Origin: Herbiconiux oxytropis
GTDB lineage: Bacteria; Actinomycetota; Actinomycetes; Actinomycetales; Microbacteriaceae
NCBI RefSeq assembly: GCF_024979315.1
Contig: NZ_JANLCK010000013.1
Coordinates: forward strand, 22,361-86,360
DNA length: 64,000 bases
Direction of reading: 5' to 3'
In this document: positions 48,830-57,253 of the stretch, piece after piece
How positions within the stretch are numbered: the stretch's first letter is position 1
How the letters are laid out: each line of letters begins with the position of its first letter
Position numbers and translations under genes: made by a program
The notes under the pieces: generated by a model
The model's input: the letters and a program-made list of their open reading frames with translations, nothing else
Databases searched by the model: none
What the model was told of the DNA's origin: nothing

Positions 48830-50116
48830 GTGACGGACGTCGAGAAGAAGGCAACGCTGACCTATCCGGGAGGGACGGCGGAGTTCCCGATCCTCGACAG
48901 CGTCGACGGTGCATCGTCGATCGACCTCTCGTCGCTGACGAAGCAGACGGGCTACACGACGCTCGACTACGGGTTCGTGAACACGGCGGCCACGAAGTCG
49001 GCGATCACCTACATCGACGGCGACCAGGGCATCCTGCGCTACCGCGGCTACCCGATCGAGCAGGTCGCGACGTCTCTGTCGTACCTCGAGACCGCGTGGC
49101 TGCTCATCTACGGCGAGCTGCCCACGGCCACCGAGCTGAGCGACTTCGACGAGCGCATCCGCCGGCACACCCTGCTGCACGAAGACCTCAAGCGCTTCTT
49201 CGACGCCCTGCCGCACAACGCGCACCCGATGTCGGTGCTCTCCTCGGGTGTCTCGGCGCTGTCGACCTACTACCAGGACTCGCTGAACCCGCACTCGCCG
49301 GAGGACGTCGAGATCTCGACCATCCGGCTGCTCGCGAAGCTGCCCGTGATGGCCGCGTACGCGCACAAGAAGAGCCTCGGTCAGGCGTTCCTCTACCCCG
49401 ACAACTCGCTGTCGTTCGTCGACAACTTCCTGCGGCTGAACTTCGGCAACCTCGCCGAGCCCTACGAGATCAACCCCGTGCTGTCGAAGGCGCTCGAGCG
49501 GCTGCTCATCCTGCACGAGGACCACGAGCAGAACGCGTCGACCTCGACGGTGCGCCTCGTCGGCTCGACAGAGGCGAACATGTTCGCGTCGATCTCGGCG
49601 GGCATCAACGCGCTCTTCGGGCCCCTGCACGGCGGCGCCAACGAGGCCGTGCTCACGATGCTCGCGCAGATCCGCGATTCCGGTGAGGGTGTGGCGAAGT
49701 TCGTGGAGCGCGTGAAGAACAAGGAGGCGGGCATCCGTCTCATGGGCTTCGGGCACCGCGTCTACAAGAACTACGACCCGCGCGCGAAGCTCGTCAAGGA
49801 GTCGGCCGACGAGGTGCTCGCCGCTCTCGGAGTGCAGGATCCGCTGCTCGACATCGCGAAGGAGCTCGAGGAGGTGGCCCTCAACGACGAGTACTTCGTC
49901 TCACGCCGCCTCTACCCGAACGTCGACTTCTACACCGGCGTCATCTACAAGGCGATGGGCTTCCCCACGCGCATGTTCACGGTGCTCTTCGCCATCGGCC
50001 GCCTCCCGGGCTGGATCGCGCACTGGCGCGAGATGTCGTCCGACCCCCAGACCAAGATCGGCCGCCCCCAGCAGCTCTACTTGGGCTCGGCGGCCCGCGA
50101 CCTCCCCCCGCGCTAA
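48830..50116 (+). CDS. gltA: Citrate synthase
   Basis: Condenses oxaloacetate and acetyl-CoA to citrate. 428 residues, the size of hexameric type II enzymes. Catalytic regions are HEDHEQNASTSTVRL, GPLHGGANEAVL and MGFGHRVYKNYDPRA, and the C-terminus is GSAARDLPPR. The GTG at 48830 follows AAGGAGGC. About 130 bp of leader precede it. Transcription probably ends at the long palindrome 8 bp after the stop. Confidence 0.96.
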   Translation: MTDVEKKATLTYPGGTAEFPILDSVDGASSIDLSSLTKQTGYTTLDYGFVNTAATKSAITYIDGDQGILRYRGYPIEQVATSLSYLETAWLLIYGELPTATELSDFDERIRRHTLLHEDLKRFFDALPHNAHPMSVLSSGVSALSTYYQDSLNPHSPEDVEISTIRLLAKLPVMAAYAHKKSLGQAFLYPDNSLSFVDNFLRLNFGNLAEPYEINPVLSKALERLLILHEDHEQNASTSTVRLVGSTEANMFASISAGINALFGPLHGGANEAVLTMLAQIRDSGEGVAKFVERVKNKEAGIRLMGFGHRVYKNYDPRAKLVKESADEVLAALGVQDPLLDIAKELEEVALNDEYFVSRRLYPNVDFYTGVIYKAMGFPTRMFTVLFAIGRLPGWIAHWREMSSDPQTKIGRPQQLYLGSAARDLPPR

Positions 50117-50124
50117 CCCCCTCT

Positions 50125-50184
50125 GCCGAAACGTCACTTTCCACGCCAAATCCCTTCAGGAGGCGTGGAAAGTGACATTTCGGC
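50125..50184. repeat. Long palindrome, GTCACTTTYCAC family, copy B
   Basis: Arms 50125-50147 and 50162-50184 are 23 bp with a single mismatch; core ACGTCACTTTCCACGCC. The 14-base loop reads AAATCCCTTCAGGA, giving it a direction. It lies 8 bp after gltA and 75 bp before the DUF559-type nuclease gene, whose other end carries copy C. Confidence 0.88.
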
Positions 50185-50259
50185 GTTGTGGAGCGCGGGG
50201 GTTGTGCACAGATTCTGGGGCGAGGGCAGGCGAGGGAGTGCGCAGGGTGAGCATGGGGC

Positions 50260-51228
50260 ATGCCCAAGAGAGTTCACCTTCCCGATGATCTGCTGTCGGG
50301 GCCGTTCCTGGCGCGGGAGGGCGCGCTCCTCGTGGGCGAGCCTGCGTTGCGTTCACGGCGATTCGCGCGACCGTTCTGCGGTGTCCGGAGCGTGGTGGAC
50401 GACGCGTCGCTTCTCGGGAGGTGTCGAGCGTACGCCGCTCGGATGACGCCGAGTCAGTGCTTCAGCCACACCACCGCTGCCGCGCTGTGGGGGATCCCGC
50501 TGCCGGCGGTCCACGAGTCGGAGCAGCGCATCCACGTGTCGGCGCTCGACGGCACGCGCCCCCGGCTGCGCGGAGTCGTGGGCCATGACCTGCACTCGGA
50601 TCGGGTGGGGCTCGCGCGGATCAGTGGCCTCCCGGTGACGGATGCGGTGAGCACGTTCCTGCAGCTGTCGACGATGCTCGCCTTCGACGACCTGGTCGCG
50701 GCGGCCGACCACCTGATCCTCACTCCGCGTGCGCAGGCGATCCAGACCCGGCCGTTCGTGAAGACGGAGGAGCTCATCGACTCCGTGCGCCTCTTTCATG
50801 GGCGTGGCAAGACCGTGGCGAGAAGTGCCGCGCGATGGATGCGGGACGGAGCGGAGTCACGTCAGGAGACACGGCTCCGGCTCGAGCTGCTGCGAGCGGG
50901 ACTGCCCGATCCGGAGCTGAACACGCCGATCTGCGACGCGGCCGGGCGATTCCTCGCCTTTGGCGACATCGTCTTCCCACGGTGGAAGGTGCTCGTGGAG
51001 TACGACGGCGACCAGCATCGCACGAGCCCCGAGCAGTACCGACGCGACATCGAGCGCCACGACGCCTTGGTGCGTGCCGACTGGAGGCACCTGCGAGGAG
51101 GCCTCCACACCCCTGAGGCGGGCACCCACTCGCTCCCCTCCCTCACTCGAGCAGCCCTCACCCAGAGAGGCTGGTCTGCCGAGCCGTCACTTTTCACACC
51201 ACCTGGAAGATTTTGGCGTGGAAAGTGA
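50260..51228 (+). CDS. DUF559/PD-(D/E)XK-like nuclease with AbiEi-like N-terminus
   Basis: A 322-residue protein. The N-terminal part (about 60-180), with FSHTTAAALWGIPLP and VTDAVSTFLQLS, resembles AbiEi-like domains found in many actinobacterial accessory genes. The C-terminal part (about 200-290) has REtRLRLELLRAG-like sequence (SRQETRLRLELLRAGLPDP), FGDIVFPRWKVLVEYDGDQH and RRDIERHDALVRADWRHLR, a Vsr/DUF559-type nuclease fold with catalytic E, D and ExD-like residues. Role unknown: DNA repair, defence or mobility. No cognate AbiEii-type toxin lies nearby. The TGA stop and last residues are encoded by palindrome copy C. Confidence 0.78.
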   Translation: MPKRVHLPDDLLSGPFLAREGALLVGEPALRSRRFARPFCGVRSVVDDASLLGRCRAYAARMTPSQCFSHTTAAALWGIPLPAVHESEQRIHVSALDGTRPRLRGVVGHDLHSDRVGLARISGLPVTDAVSTFLQLSTMLAFDDLVAAADHLILTPRAQAIQTRPFVKTEELIDSVRLFHGRGKTVARSAARWMRDGAESRQETRLRLELLRAGLPDPELNTPICDAAGRFLAFGDIVFPRWKVLVEYDGDQHRTSPEQYRRDIERHDALVRADWRHLRGGLHTPEAGTHSLPSLTRAALTQRGWSAEPSLFTPPGRFWRGK

Positions 51229-51239
51229 CGGTTCGGCAG
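51176..51239. repeat. Long palindrome, GTCACTTTYCAC family, copy C
   Basis: Arms 51176-51200 and 51215-51239 (25 bp) pair with three mismatches, two of them G-T wobble on the plus strand. Read on the minus strand the loop is AAAATCTTCCAGGT, matching the loop of copy B, so C is inverted relative to B. It covers the stop of the nuclease gene and ends 5 bp from the dapD stop; it could also terminate both. Confidence 0.88.
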
Positions 51240-51244
51240 GTGGG

Positions 51245-52207
51245 TCAGGCGTGGAGGGTGGGGTTGAGGGTCACTCCGGCTCCGGAGCGGGAGACGGCCT
51301 CGACCGCGCCCGTGAGGGAGTTGCGGCGGAAGAGGAGGTTGGGGACGCCGGAGAGGGAGACCGCCTTGACCACGCGGTTCTCGGCATCCGCTCCGGAGTC
51401 GTCGATGAGGACCACCTTGGTGCCCGCCGTCACGTAGAGGCCTGCCTCCACGACCGAGTCGTCGCCGATCGAGATACCGATGCCCGCGTTGGCGCCGAGG
51501 AGCGCCCGGGAGCCGATCGACACGCGCTGCGTGCCGCCGCCCGAGAGGGTGCCCATGATGGAGGCGCCGCCGCCGATGTCCGAGCCGTCGCCCACCACGA
51601 CCCCCTGCGAGATGCGCCCCTCCACCATCGAGGTGCCGAGCGTGCCCGCGTTGAAGTTCACGAACCCCTCGTGCATGACCGTCGTGCCGGGTGCCAGGTG
51701 CGCTCCGAGCCGCACGCGCGACGCATCACCGATCCGCACACCGACCGGGGTCACGTAGTCGAGCAGGCGCGGGAACTTGTCGATCGAGTAGGCCTGGATG
51801 CCCGCCCTCTGCAGGGAGGAGCGCAGGCGCGAGAGGGCCTCCGGATGCATGGGACCCGCGTTCGTCCACGCCACGATGGGCAGGTGGCCGAAGATGCCGT
51901 CGAGGTTGATCGTGTTGGGCGCCACGAGCAGGTGCGACAGGAGGTGCAGGCGGAGGTACGCATCCGGGGTCGAGGCGGGCGGGGCGGCCAGCTCGATCGA
52001 GACCGTCGTGACCGAGACGGAGATCTCGCGACGCGCATCCGGAACCGCGTGCCCGGTGAGATCGGCGGGCACCGAGCGGTCGGCCCCCGCCGGCGCCGAC
52101 CCCAGCGCGGGGGCCGGGTACCAGGTGTCGAGCACGGTGCCGTCTGCGGCGATCGTGGCGAGGCCGTGGCCCCAGGCGTGCGTGGGAGTGGAAACGTCTT
52201 CAGGCAT
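51245..52207 (-). CDS. dapD: Tetrahydrodipicolinate N-succinyltransferase
   Basis: Adds succinyl from succinyl-CoA to tetrahydrodipicolinate in lysine and diaminopimelate synthesis. 320 residues, the actinobacterial form. The left-handed beta-helix region is visible from [15 protein letters not shown] through [16 protein letters not shown] and [15 protein letters not shown]. The ATG at 52207 is divergent from dapE with a 40-bp gap, so the two genes share one promoter region. Confidence 0.94.
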   Translation of the reverse strand: MPEDVSTPTHAWGHGLATIAADGTVLDTWYPAPALGSAPAGADRSVPADLTGHAVPDARREISVSVTTVSIELAAPPASTPDAYLRLHLLSHLLVAPNTINLDGIFGHLPIVAWTNAGPMHPEALSRLRSSLQRAGIQAYSIDKFPRLLDYVTPVGVRIGDASRVRLGAHLAPGTTVMHEGFVNFNAGTLGTSMVEGRISQGVVVGDGSDIGGGASIMGTLSGGGTQRVSIGSRALLGANAGIGISIGDDSVVEAGLYVTAGTKVVLIDDSGADAENRVVKAVSLSGVPNLLFRRNSLTGAVEAVSRSGAGVTLNPTLHA

Positions 52208-52247
52208 GCCTCCAGCGTATTGGGCCGGGAACCCTAGACTTCTGCAT

Positions 52248-53348
52248 ATGGACAGATTCGATCCCGCCCAGCCCGTGCTCGACCTGAGCGCATCGTCGAC
52301 GGTCCTCACCCAGCAGATCTGCGACGTCGAGTCGGTCTCGGGTGACGAGGGGCTGCTCGCCGACGCGATCGTGGCCTCGCTCGCCGGAGCCGGCCACCTC
52401 GAGATCGTCCGCGACGGCGACACCATCGTGGCCCGCACGAACCTCGGCCGGGCCGAGCGCGTCGTGATCGCCGGCCACATCGACACCGTGCCGCTCAACG
52501 AGAACCTGCCCACCCGATACGAGACGATCGACGGCGAGGCGTACCTCTGGGGCCGCGGCACGGTCGACATGAAGGCCGGCGTGGCCGTGCAGCTGAAGCT
52601 CGCCGCCGAGCTCACCGATCCCGTGGTCGACATCACCTGGATGTGGTACGACCACGAGGAGGTCTCGAACGACCTCAATGGCCTCACCCGCCTGGCGGCG
52701 AACCGGCCCGACCTCTTCGCCGGCGACTTCGCCATCCTCGGCGAACCCAGCAACTCGCAGATCGAGGGCGGCTGCAACGGCAACCTGCGCGCCGAGATCC
52801 GAACCTTCGGGCTGCGTTCGCACTCGGCCCGCAGCTGGGTGGGCGACAACGCCATCCACAAGACCGCCCCCATCCTCGCGACCCTCGCCGCCTACGAGCC
52901 GCGCCAGGTGGAGGTCGACGGGCTCGTCTACCGCGAGGGGCTGAACGCCGTGGGCATCAGCGGCGGGATCGCGGGCAACGTGATCCCGGACGAGGCGATG
53001 GTGCACGTGAACTACCGCTTCGCCCCGAGCCGCTCGGGCGAGGAGGCCATCGCGCACATCCACGAGACCTTCCCCGGCTACGACATCCGGATCGTCGACC
53101 TCGCCGAGGGCGCGCGTCCCGGGCTCGACGCCGCGCTCGCCCAGCGCTTCCTCGCGGCCGTGGGCGGCGAGGCCAAGCCGAAGTACGGCTGGACCGACGT
53201 GGCCCGCTTCTCCGCCATGGGTGTTCCCGCCGTGAACTACGGCCCCGGAGACCCGCTCAAGGCGCACGCCGACGACGAGCGGGTGCGGGTGAGCCAGATC
53301 GAGGACTGCGAGGCCGGCCTCCGCGCCTGGCTCACCGGCGCGGTCTGA
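52248..53348 (+). CDS. dapE: Succinyl-diaminopimelate desuccinylase
   Basis: M20-family zinc hydrolase releasing succinate and LL-diaminopimelate. Metal and catalytic residues are in [39 protein letters not shown] and, near the end, PLKAHADDE. 366 residues from the ATG at 52248. The mannosyltransferase gene starts 4 bp downstream and may be cotranscribed. Confidence 0.94.
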   Translation: MDRFDPAQPVLDLSASSTVLTQQICDVESVSGDEGLLADAIVASLAGAGHLEIVRDGDTIVARTNLGRAERVVIAGHIDTVPLNENLPTRYETIDGEAYLWGRGTVDMKAGVAVQLKLAAELTDPVVDITWMWYDHEEVSNDLNGLTRLAANRPDLFAGDFAILGEPSNSQIEGGCNGNLRAEIRTFGLRSHSARSWVGDNAIHKTAPILATLAAYEPRQVEVDGLVYREGLNAVGISGGIAGNVIPDEAMVHVNYRFAPSRSGEEAIAHIHETFPGYDIRIVDLAEGARPGLDAALAQRFLAAVGGEAKPKYGWTDVARFSAMGVPAVNYGPGDPLKAHADDERVRVSQIEDCEAGLRAWLTGAV

Positions 53349-53400
53349 GCCGGTGGCTGCTGAGCCGGTGCCTGCCGAGTCGGTGCCTGTTGAGTCGGTG
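53347..53400 (+). repeat. 15-bp tandem repeats at the dapE/mannosyltransferase junction
   Basis: Three full units of about GAGYCGGTGCCTGYY and a partial fourth. The first overlaps the dapE TGA and supplies the next gene's GTG; the rest encode a Pro-Ala/Val-Glu-Ser-Val periodicity. Confidence 0.7.
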
Positions 53401-54675
53401 GTGACGAGGTCTGCGGCGCGGTCGGGCGATCCGGCGCGCGCCGCGCAGGCGGCGACGGCGGCGGCCCGTGGCGCTGCCGGCACCTCAGGCCCCGGATGGG
53501 CCTCCCGGCTGGCCAGCCTGCCCTGGTGGGCGCACGTGCTCACGATCTTCGTGCTCTCGCGCGTCGTCACCACCGTGATCGTGCTGCTCTTCGCCCGCGC
53601 GCAAGGCCAGAACCCGTGGACGGGCGCCAACCCGCCCTACCTCTCCTACGCCGCCATCTGGGACGGCAACTGGTATAAGATCATCTCCTTCTCGGGCTAT
53701 CCGAGCACGCTCCCCATCACCGCCGACGGGCACGTGGGCGAGAGCGCGTGGGCCTTCATGCCGGTCTACCCGTTCGTGGTGGAGGCCATCCGCTTCGTCA
53801 CCGGGGCCAGCTGGGAACTCGTGGCCGTGTCGGTCTCGGTGCTCTGCTCCGCCGGCGCCGCCCTCGTGTTCTACAAGCTCATGGAGCACGTGCTGAAGAA
53901 CCGCGGCGCCGCCCTGTTCAGCGTGGTGCTGCTCACGGTCGCCCCGCTCTCGCCGCTGCTGCAGTTCGCCTACGCCGAGGCCATGCAGCTCCTCCTGCTC
54001 GTGAGCGCCCTCTATCTCGTGGTGACGCGGCGCTACGTCTGGGTGTTCCCGATCGTCGCCGTCATGGCGCTCACGCGACCCACCGGCCTCGCGTTCGCGC
54101 TCTTCCTCGCCCTGCACGTGGTGCACCGCTTCGTGACCCGTGAGCGCGATCCGTTCCCCGTCTCCGAGCGGATCACGACGTGCGTGCTGGCCGTGTTCAG
54201 CGGCGTCATGGGGCTCGCGTGGCTCCTCATCGCCTGGGCGGTCACGGGATCGCTCACGGCCTACACCGACACCGAGCTCGCCTGGCGAGCGGCCTACATC
54301 GGCTACGGCGAGCTCGTGCCGTTCACGGCCTGGTTCCAGAGCGGCAACTGGTGGCTGGGGGAGCCGCTCGGCGCGATCGTGGTGGTGGGGATCGTGGTGG
54401 GCTTCGCCGTGTTCCTCTTCCTGCCGCCGGTGAAGCGGCTCGGGGTCGACCTCCGGCTGTGGCTGGTGAGCTACGCGCTCTACCTCTTCGCGGTGTTCTT
54501 CCCGCAGTCGAGCGTGTTCCGGCTGCTCCTGCCGATGTTCCCGGCGCTCGGCGCGCTCGCACTGCCGCGCTCGATCGTCTACCGGGTCGGCATCGTGCTC
54601 GTCTGCATCGCCGGCCAGGTGGGGTGGATGGCGATCGGCTGGGGTGTGGACGGAGCCGACTGGACACCCCCGTGA
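53353..54675 (+). CDS. PIG-V-like membrane mannosyltransferase
   Basis: A 440-residue polytopic protein with about eleven or twelve helices. After a low-complexity N-terminus (about 45 residues), SRVVTTVIVLLFAR and the loop IWDGNWYKIISFSGYP resemble the PIG-V/mannosyltransferase family, with RPTGLAF and FFPQSSVFRLLLPMFP later. Such proteins use polyprenyl-linked mannose outside the membrane; the acceptor is unknown. The true start may be a downstream GTG (for example 53398) because the first 15 residues come from the tandem repeat. Confidence 0.78.
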   Translation: MAAEPVPAESVPVESVVTRSAARSGDPARAAQAATAAARGAAGTSGPGWASRLASLPWWAHVLTIFVLSRVVTTVIVLLFARAQGQNPWTGANPPYLSYAAIWDGNWYKIISFSGYPSTLPITADGHVGESAWAFMPVYPFVVEAIRFVTGASWELVAVSVSVLCSAGAALVFYKLMEHVLKNRGAALFSVVLLTVAPLSPLLQFAYAEAMQLLLLVSALYLVVTRRYVWVFPIVAVMALTRPTGLAFALFLALHVVHRFVTRERDPFPVSERITTCVLAVFSGVMGLAWLLIAWAVTGSLTAYTDTELAWRAAYIGYGELVPFTAWFQSGNWWLGEPLGAIVVVGIVVGFAVFLFLPPVKRLGVDLRLWLVSYALYLFAVFFPQSSVFRLLLPMFPALGALALPRSIVYRVGIVLVCIAGQVGWMAIGWGVDGADWTPP

Positions 54676-54746
54676 TGACGGAGATGTTCCATGACTTCAC
54701 TCGGATCCGCGATAATAGTCAGTGACTACCACGAAAGGGGAGCCGA

Positions 54747-54920
54747 ATGGCCGCCATGAAACCGAGGACCGGCGACGGACCGATGGAGGCAGTGAAAGAA
54801 GGACGCCTCATCATCGTGCGCGTTCCGCTGGAAGGCGGAGGACGCCTGGTCGTCTCCGTCAACGACGCGGAGGCGAAAGAGCTCCACGATGCTCTCGCCG
54901 GGGTGGTCAGCCCCGCCTAG
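54747..54920 (+). CDS. DUF3117 small protein
   Basis: A 57-residue protein, start ATG 54747 after GAAAGGGG, beginning MAAMKPRTGDGPMEAVKEGR and containing VRVPLEGGGRLVVSVN. This is the DUF3117 family, universal in Actinobacteria (Rv1211-like). Function unknown; the small beta-rich fold suggests a regulatory or binding role. The GC-rich terminator lies 14 bp downstream. Confidence 0.92.
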   Translation: MAAMKPRTGDGPMEAVKEGRLIIVRVPLEGGGRLVVSVNDAEAKELHDALAGVVSPA

Positions 54921-54934
54921 CCGAGATGCTCGAC

Positions 54935-54964
54935 ACGACCCCGGTGCTTCGGCGCCGGGGTCGT
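54935..54964 (+). terminator. Intrinsic terminator after the DUF3117 gene
   Basis: ACGACCCCGG (54935-54944) pairs with CCGGGGTCGT (54955-54964), extended inward by TGC/GCG around a TTCG tetraloop, followed by TCGCATTCC. It may also act for the convergent O-methyltransferase gene. Confidence 0.88.
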
Positions 54965-55005
54965 TCGCATTCCCGCCCGCCGTCGCAACCGGGTTCGCCC
55001 CGGGG

Positions 55006-55638
55006 CTACTCGGCGATCTTGGTGACCTGGAGCAGCCCGTCGCCGGCAGGGGAGAGCGCCACGAGCACGGCCTCCGAGGCCGAGAACGCGGCCGCGAGCG
55101 TGCGGAAGTCGCCCACGGTCTCGCCGCGCTGCGCCGGGTCGGCGACCTTGTCCTTCCAGAGGGCATGCGGCACGAGCACGGTGCCGCCCCGGCGGACCAT
55201 GCGGAGCGCATGCTCGACGTACTCGATCACCGAGGCCGGATCGGCGTCGACGAGCACGAGATCGTAGGAGCTGTCGTTCAGGCGCGGCAGCACGTCGGCG
55301 GCCTTGCCCGTGATGAGACGGATGCGGTTGGCCGGCACCTTCGCCTCGACGAGCGCGGCGCGCGCCACCTGCTGGTGCTCCACCTCGGTGTCGATCGAGG
55401 TGATGGTGGCTTCGGGCGCCCCCGTGAGCATCCAGAGGGCTGACACGCCGAGCCCGGTGCCGATCTCCACGATCGATCGCGCACCCGTGGCCGCCGCGAT
55501 CACGGCGAGCTGGCTGCCGATGGCGGGCGACACCGACTCGACGCCGAGCTCGATGGCGTGGGCGCGCGCTGCGGTGATGGTGGGCGACTCGACGACGATG
55601 TCGTCGGCGTACTTCCAACTGGATTCTTTGCGTGACAA
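55006..55638 (-). CDS. SAM-dependent O-methyltransferase (Rv1220c-like)
   Basis: A Rossmann-fold methyltransferase of 210 residues with the SAM motif IVEIGTGLGVSALWML and the acidic LVLVDADPAS. It resembles mycobacterial Rv1220c and plant caffeoyl-CoA O-methyltransferase-like enzymes; the substrate is unknown. I choose the TTG at 55638 because GGAGG lies five bases upstream; extending further reads into the tatB promoter. Confidence 0.88.
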   Translation of the reverse strand: MSRKESSWKYADDIVVESPTITAARAHAIELGVESVSPAIGSQLAVIAAATGARSIVEIGTGLGVSALWMLTGAPEATITSIDTEVEHQQVARAALVEAKVPANRIRLITGKAADVLPRLNDSSYDLVLVDADPASVIEYVEHALRMVRRGGTVLVPHALWKDKVADPAQRGETVGDFRTLAAAFSASEAVLVALSPAGDGLLQVTKIAE

Positions 55639-55734
55639 GGGGGCCTCCGCGCCCAGCTTAGGCAACGCGGATGCCCCGGCCGCGGAGGCACGCGGCTCAC
55701 AGGTGGGGCCGGGCCACGGCGGTATGATTTCAGC

Positions 55735-56259
55735 ATGTTCGGGTTGACCTTCGAGAAGCTCCTGCTGATCGGGGTGATCGCGGTCTTCCTTCTCGGCCCC
55801 GAACGGCTCCCCGGCTACGCCGCGAAGCTGGCCCAGCTCGTGCGCACGGTGCGCGACATGGCCAACGGCGCCAAGGAGCGCATGCGCGACGAGATGGGCC
55901 CTGAGTTCGACGACGTCGACTGGAAGAAGCTCGACCCACGTCAGTACGACCCACGGCGCATCATCCGCGAGGCGCTGCTCGACGACGAGCCCGGCGGTCC
56001 CGCCGGTGCCGGTGCGGCGGCGGGCGCTCCGGCGGTACGGCCGGTGGACCGGCCCGCCCGGCCCGCCCGGCCCGCGCCGGCGTACCTGCAGCACAAGGCG
56101 AAGTCGGCGGGAGGTCCGGTGGACCTCGCGAAGGACGCGGCGGTCGTCGCTCCGGCGGCGGCGGGCGCGGCTGCCGCTGAGACGACGCGCGCAGCGGCGG
56201 ATGCCCCGGCGGCTACGGCTGCCGCGGCGGCCACGACGTACGACTCCGAGGCCACCTAG
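55735..56259 (+). CDS. tatB: Sec-independent protein translocase TatB
   Basis: TatB recognises twin-arginine precursors together with TatC. The 174-residue protein has a short N-terminal membrane helix (residues 5-21) with the conserved FLLGPERLP hinge, an amphipathic helix and then a Pro/Ala-rich tail. The distinction from TatA rests on the GPERLP hinge, the length and synteny with Rv1224. EfeB, encoded here, carries a likely Tat signal. Confidence 0.92.
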   Translation: MFGLTFEKLLLIGVIAVFLLGPERLPGYAAKLAQLVRTVRDMANGAKERMRDEMGPEFDDVDWKKLDPRQYDPRRIIREALLDDEPGGPAGAGAAAGAPAVRPVDRPARPARPAPAYLQHKAKSAGGPVDLAKDAAVVAPAAAGAAAAETTRAAADAPAATAAAAATTYDSEAT

Positions 56260-56263
56260 CGGC

Positions 56264-57253
56264 TCACGGCACCGCGAAGCCGCAGGTCGAAGCGATGAAG
56301 GCGTAGAGGGCCAGGCGGAGCTCGTCGGAGGGTGAGACGTGCACGGTGCCTTCCGTGCCGTCGGCGAGCGTGACGGCGACGGGGAGGACGGTGCCGCGTT
56401 TGTCCTCGGCGATCGCGTGGGGGTCGCAGCGGGCCGGTACCGCGTCGAGGGTGATCGACGTGGGACCGTGGCCTCGAGCGACCGAGATGCCGAGCGGCCA
56501 CCCGGCGCCGCCCCCGTCAGCGGGGGCGGCGTCTGCATCGGTGGCGGGCGCGGCGGGCTCCAGCAGGATCGTGGACGCCGCGCCATCGAGCGTGAGGGAT
56601 GCGGGTGAGCCGCTCGCGGTCGGGCGGGCCGCCGGCTCGACGTGCAGGGTGAGCCGTGCCACCCCATCCGGGCCCGAGCCCTCGATGCGCAGGCGGTCGT
56701 CGAGACGCAGGGCCGCGATGGCGGAGACCTCGTGCTCGAAGCAGTCCTCCTGCGCGATGCGAGGGAGCACGCCGAAGGGGTCGGCGGGCGTGGCGGCGAC
56801 CGTGCGCTCTGCACCCGTCGCATCCGTGACTCCGACCGTCAGCATCGGCGTCGGATCGGCGGGGGCGGGACACACCGACGCGCCGAGCGGCACCGGGAGC
56901 TGCCGCACGAGACCGGCCGGCACCTCCACCGGGCCCGGGTAGTCGACGGCGGTGGCGAACTGCGTCGACTCGAAGTGCGCCGAGACGACGGTCAGCGGTG
57001 CGTCGCCCTCGTTGCCGATCGAGAGCTGCAGCGTGCGGGTGGCGTAGTCCGGGCGGTTCTGCAGGATGGAGAGTGCGAGGCCGTCGACGACGACGTGCTC
57101 CGGGACATCGACTGCCGCCGGGGATGCTGAGGGCGGGGGTGGGGAGGACGCGACCGGATCGCCTTCCGGCGCCGTGCATCCGCTCGCCGTGAGAAGCAGG
57201 AGCGCACCGAGGAGAGCCGCGGATGCGGTGACCGAACCCCGGCGCCCGTTCAC
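56264..57253 (-). CDS. Lipoprotein of unknown function in the mrp operon
   Basis: A 329-residue protein with a lipobox ASGC (Cys 26), a Pro/Ser/Ala-rich linker and a beta-rich domain with DGLALSILQNRPDYATRTLQLS and later HVEPAARPTASGSPASLTLDG (given in part). The GTG at 57253 overlaps the mrp stop by four bases. No family recognised. It converges on tatB with a 4-bp gap. Confidence 0.78.
   Translation of the reverse strand: MNGRRGSVTASAALLGALLLLTASGCTAPEGDPVASSPPPPSASPAAVDVPEHVVVDGLALSILQNRPDYATRTLQLSIGNEGDAPLTVVSAHFESTQFATAVDYPGPVEVPAGLVRQLPVPLGASVCPAPADPTPMLTVGVTDATGAERTVAATPADPFGVLPRIAQEDCFEHEVSAIAALRLDDRLRIEGSGPDGVARLTLHVEPAARPTASGSPASLTLDGAASTILLEPAAPATDADAAPADGGGAGWPLGISVARGHGPTSITLDAVPARCDPHAIAEDKRGTVLPVAVTLADGTEGTVHVSPSDELRLALYAFIASTCGFAVP

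Noticed and set aside
50260..51228. A type IV toxin-antitoxin (AbiE) locus
   Set aside because: There is an AbiEi-like N-terminal segment but no nucleotidyltransferase toxin gene beside it, and the C-terminus looks like a nuclease.
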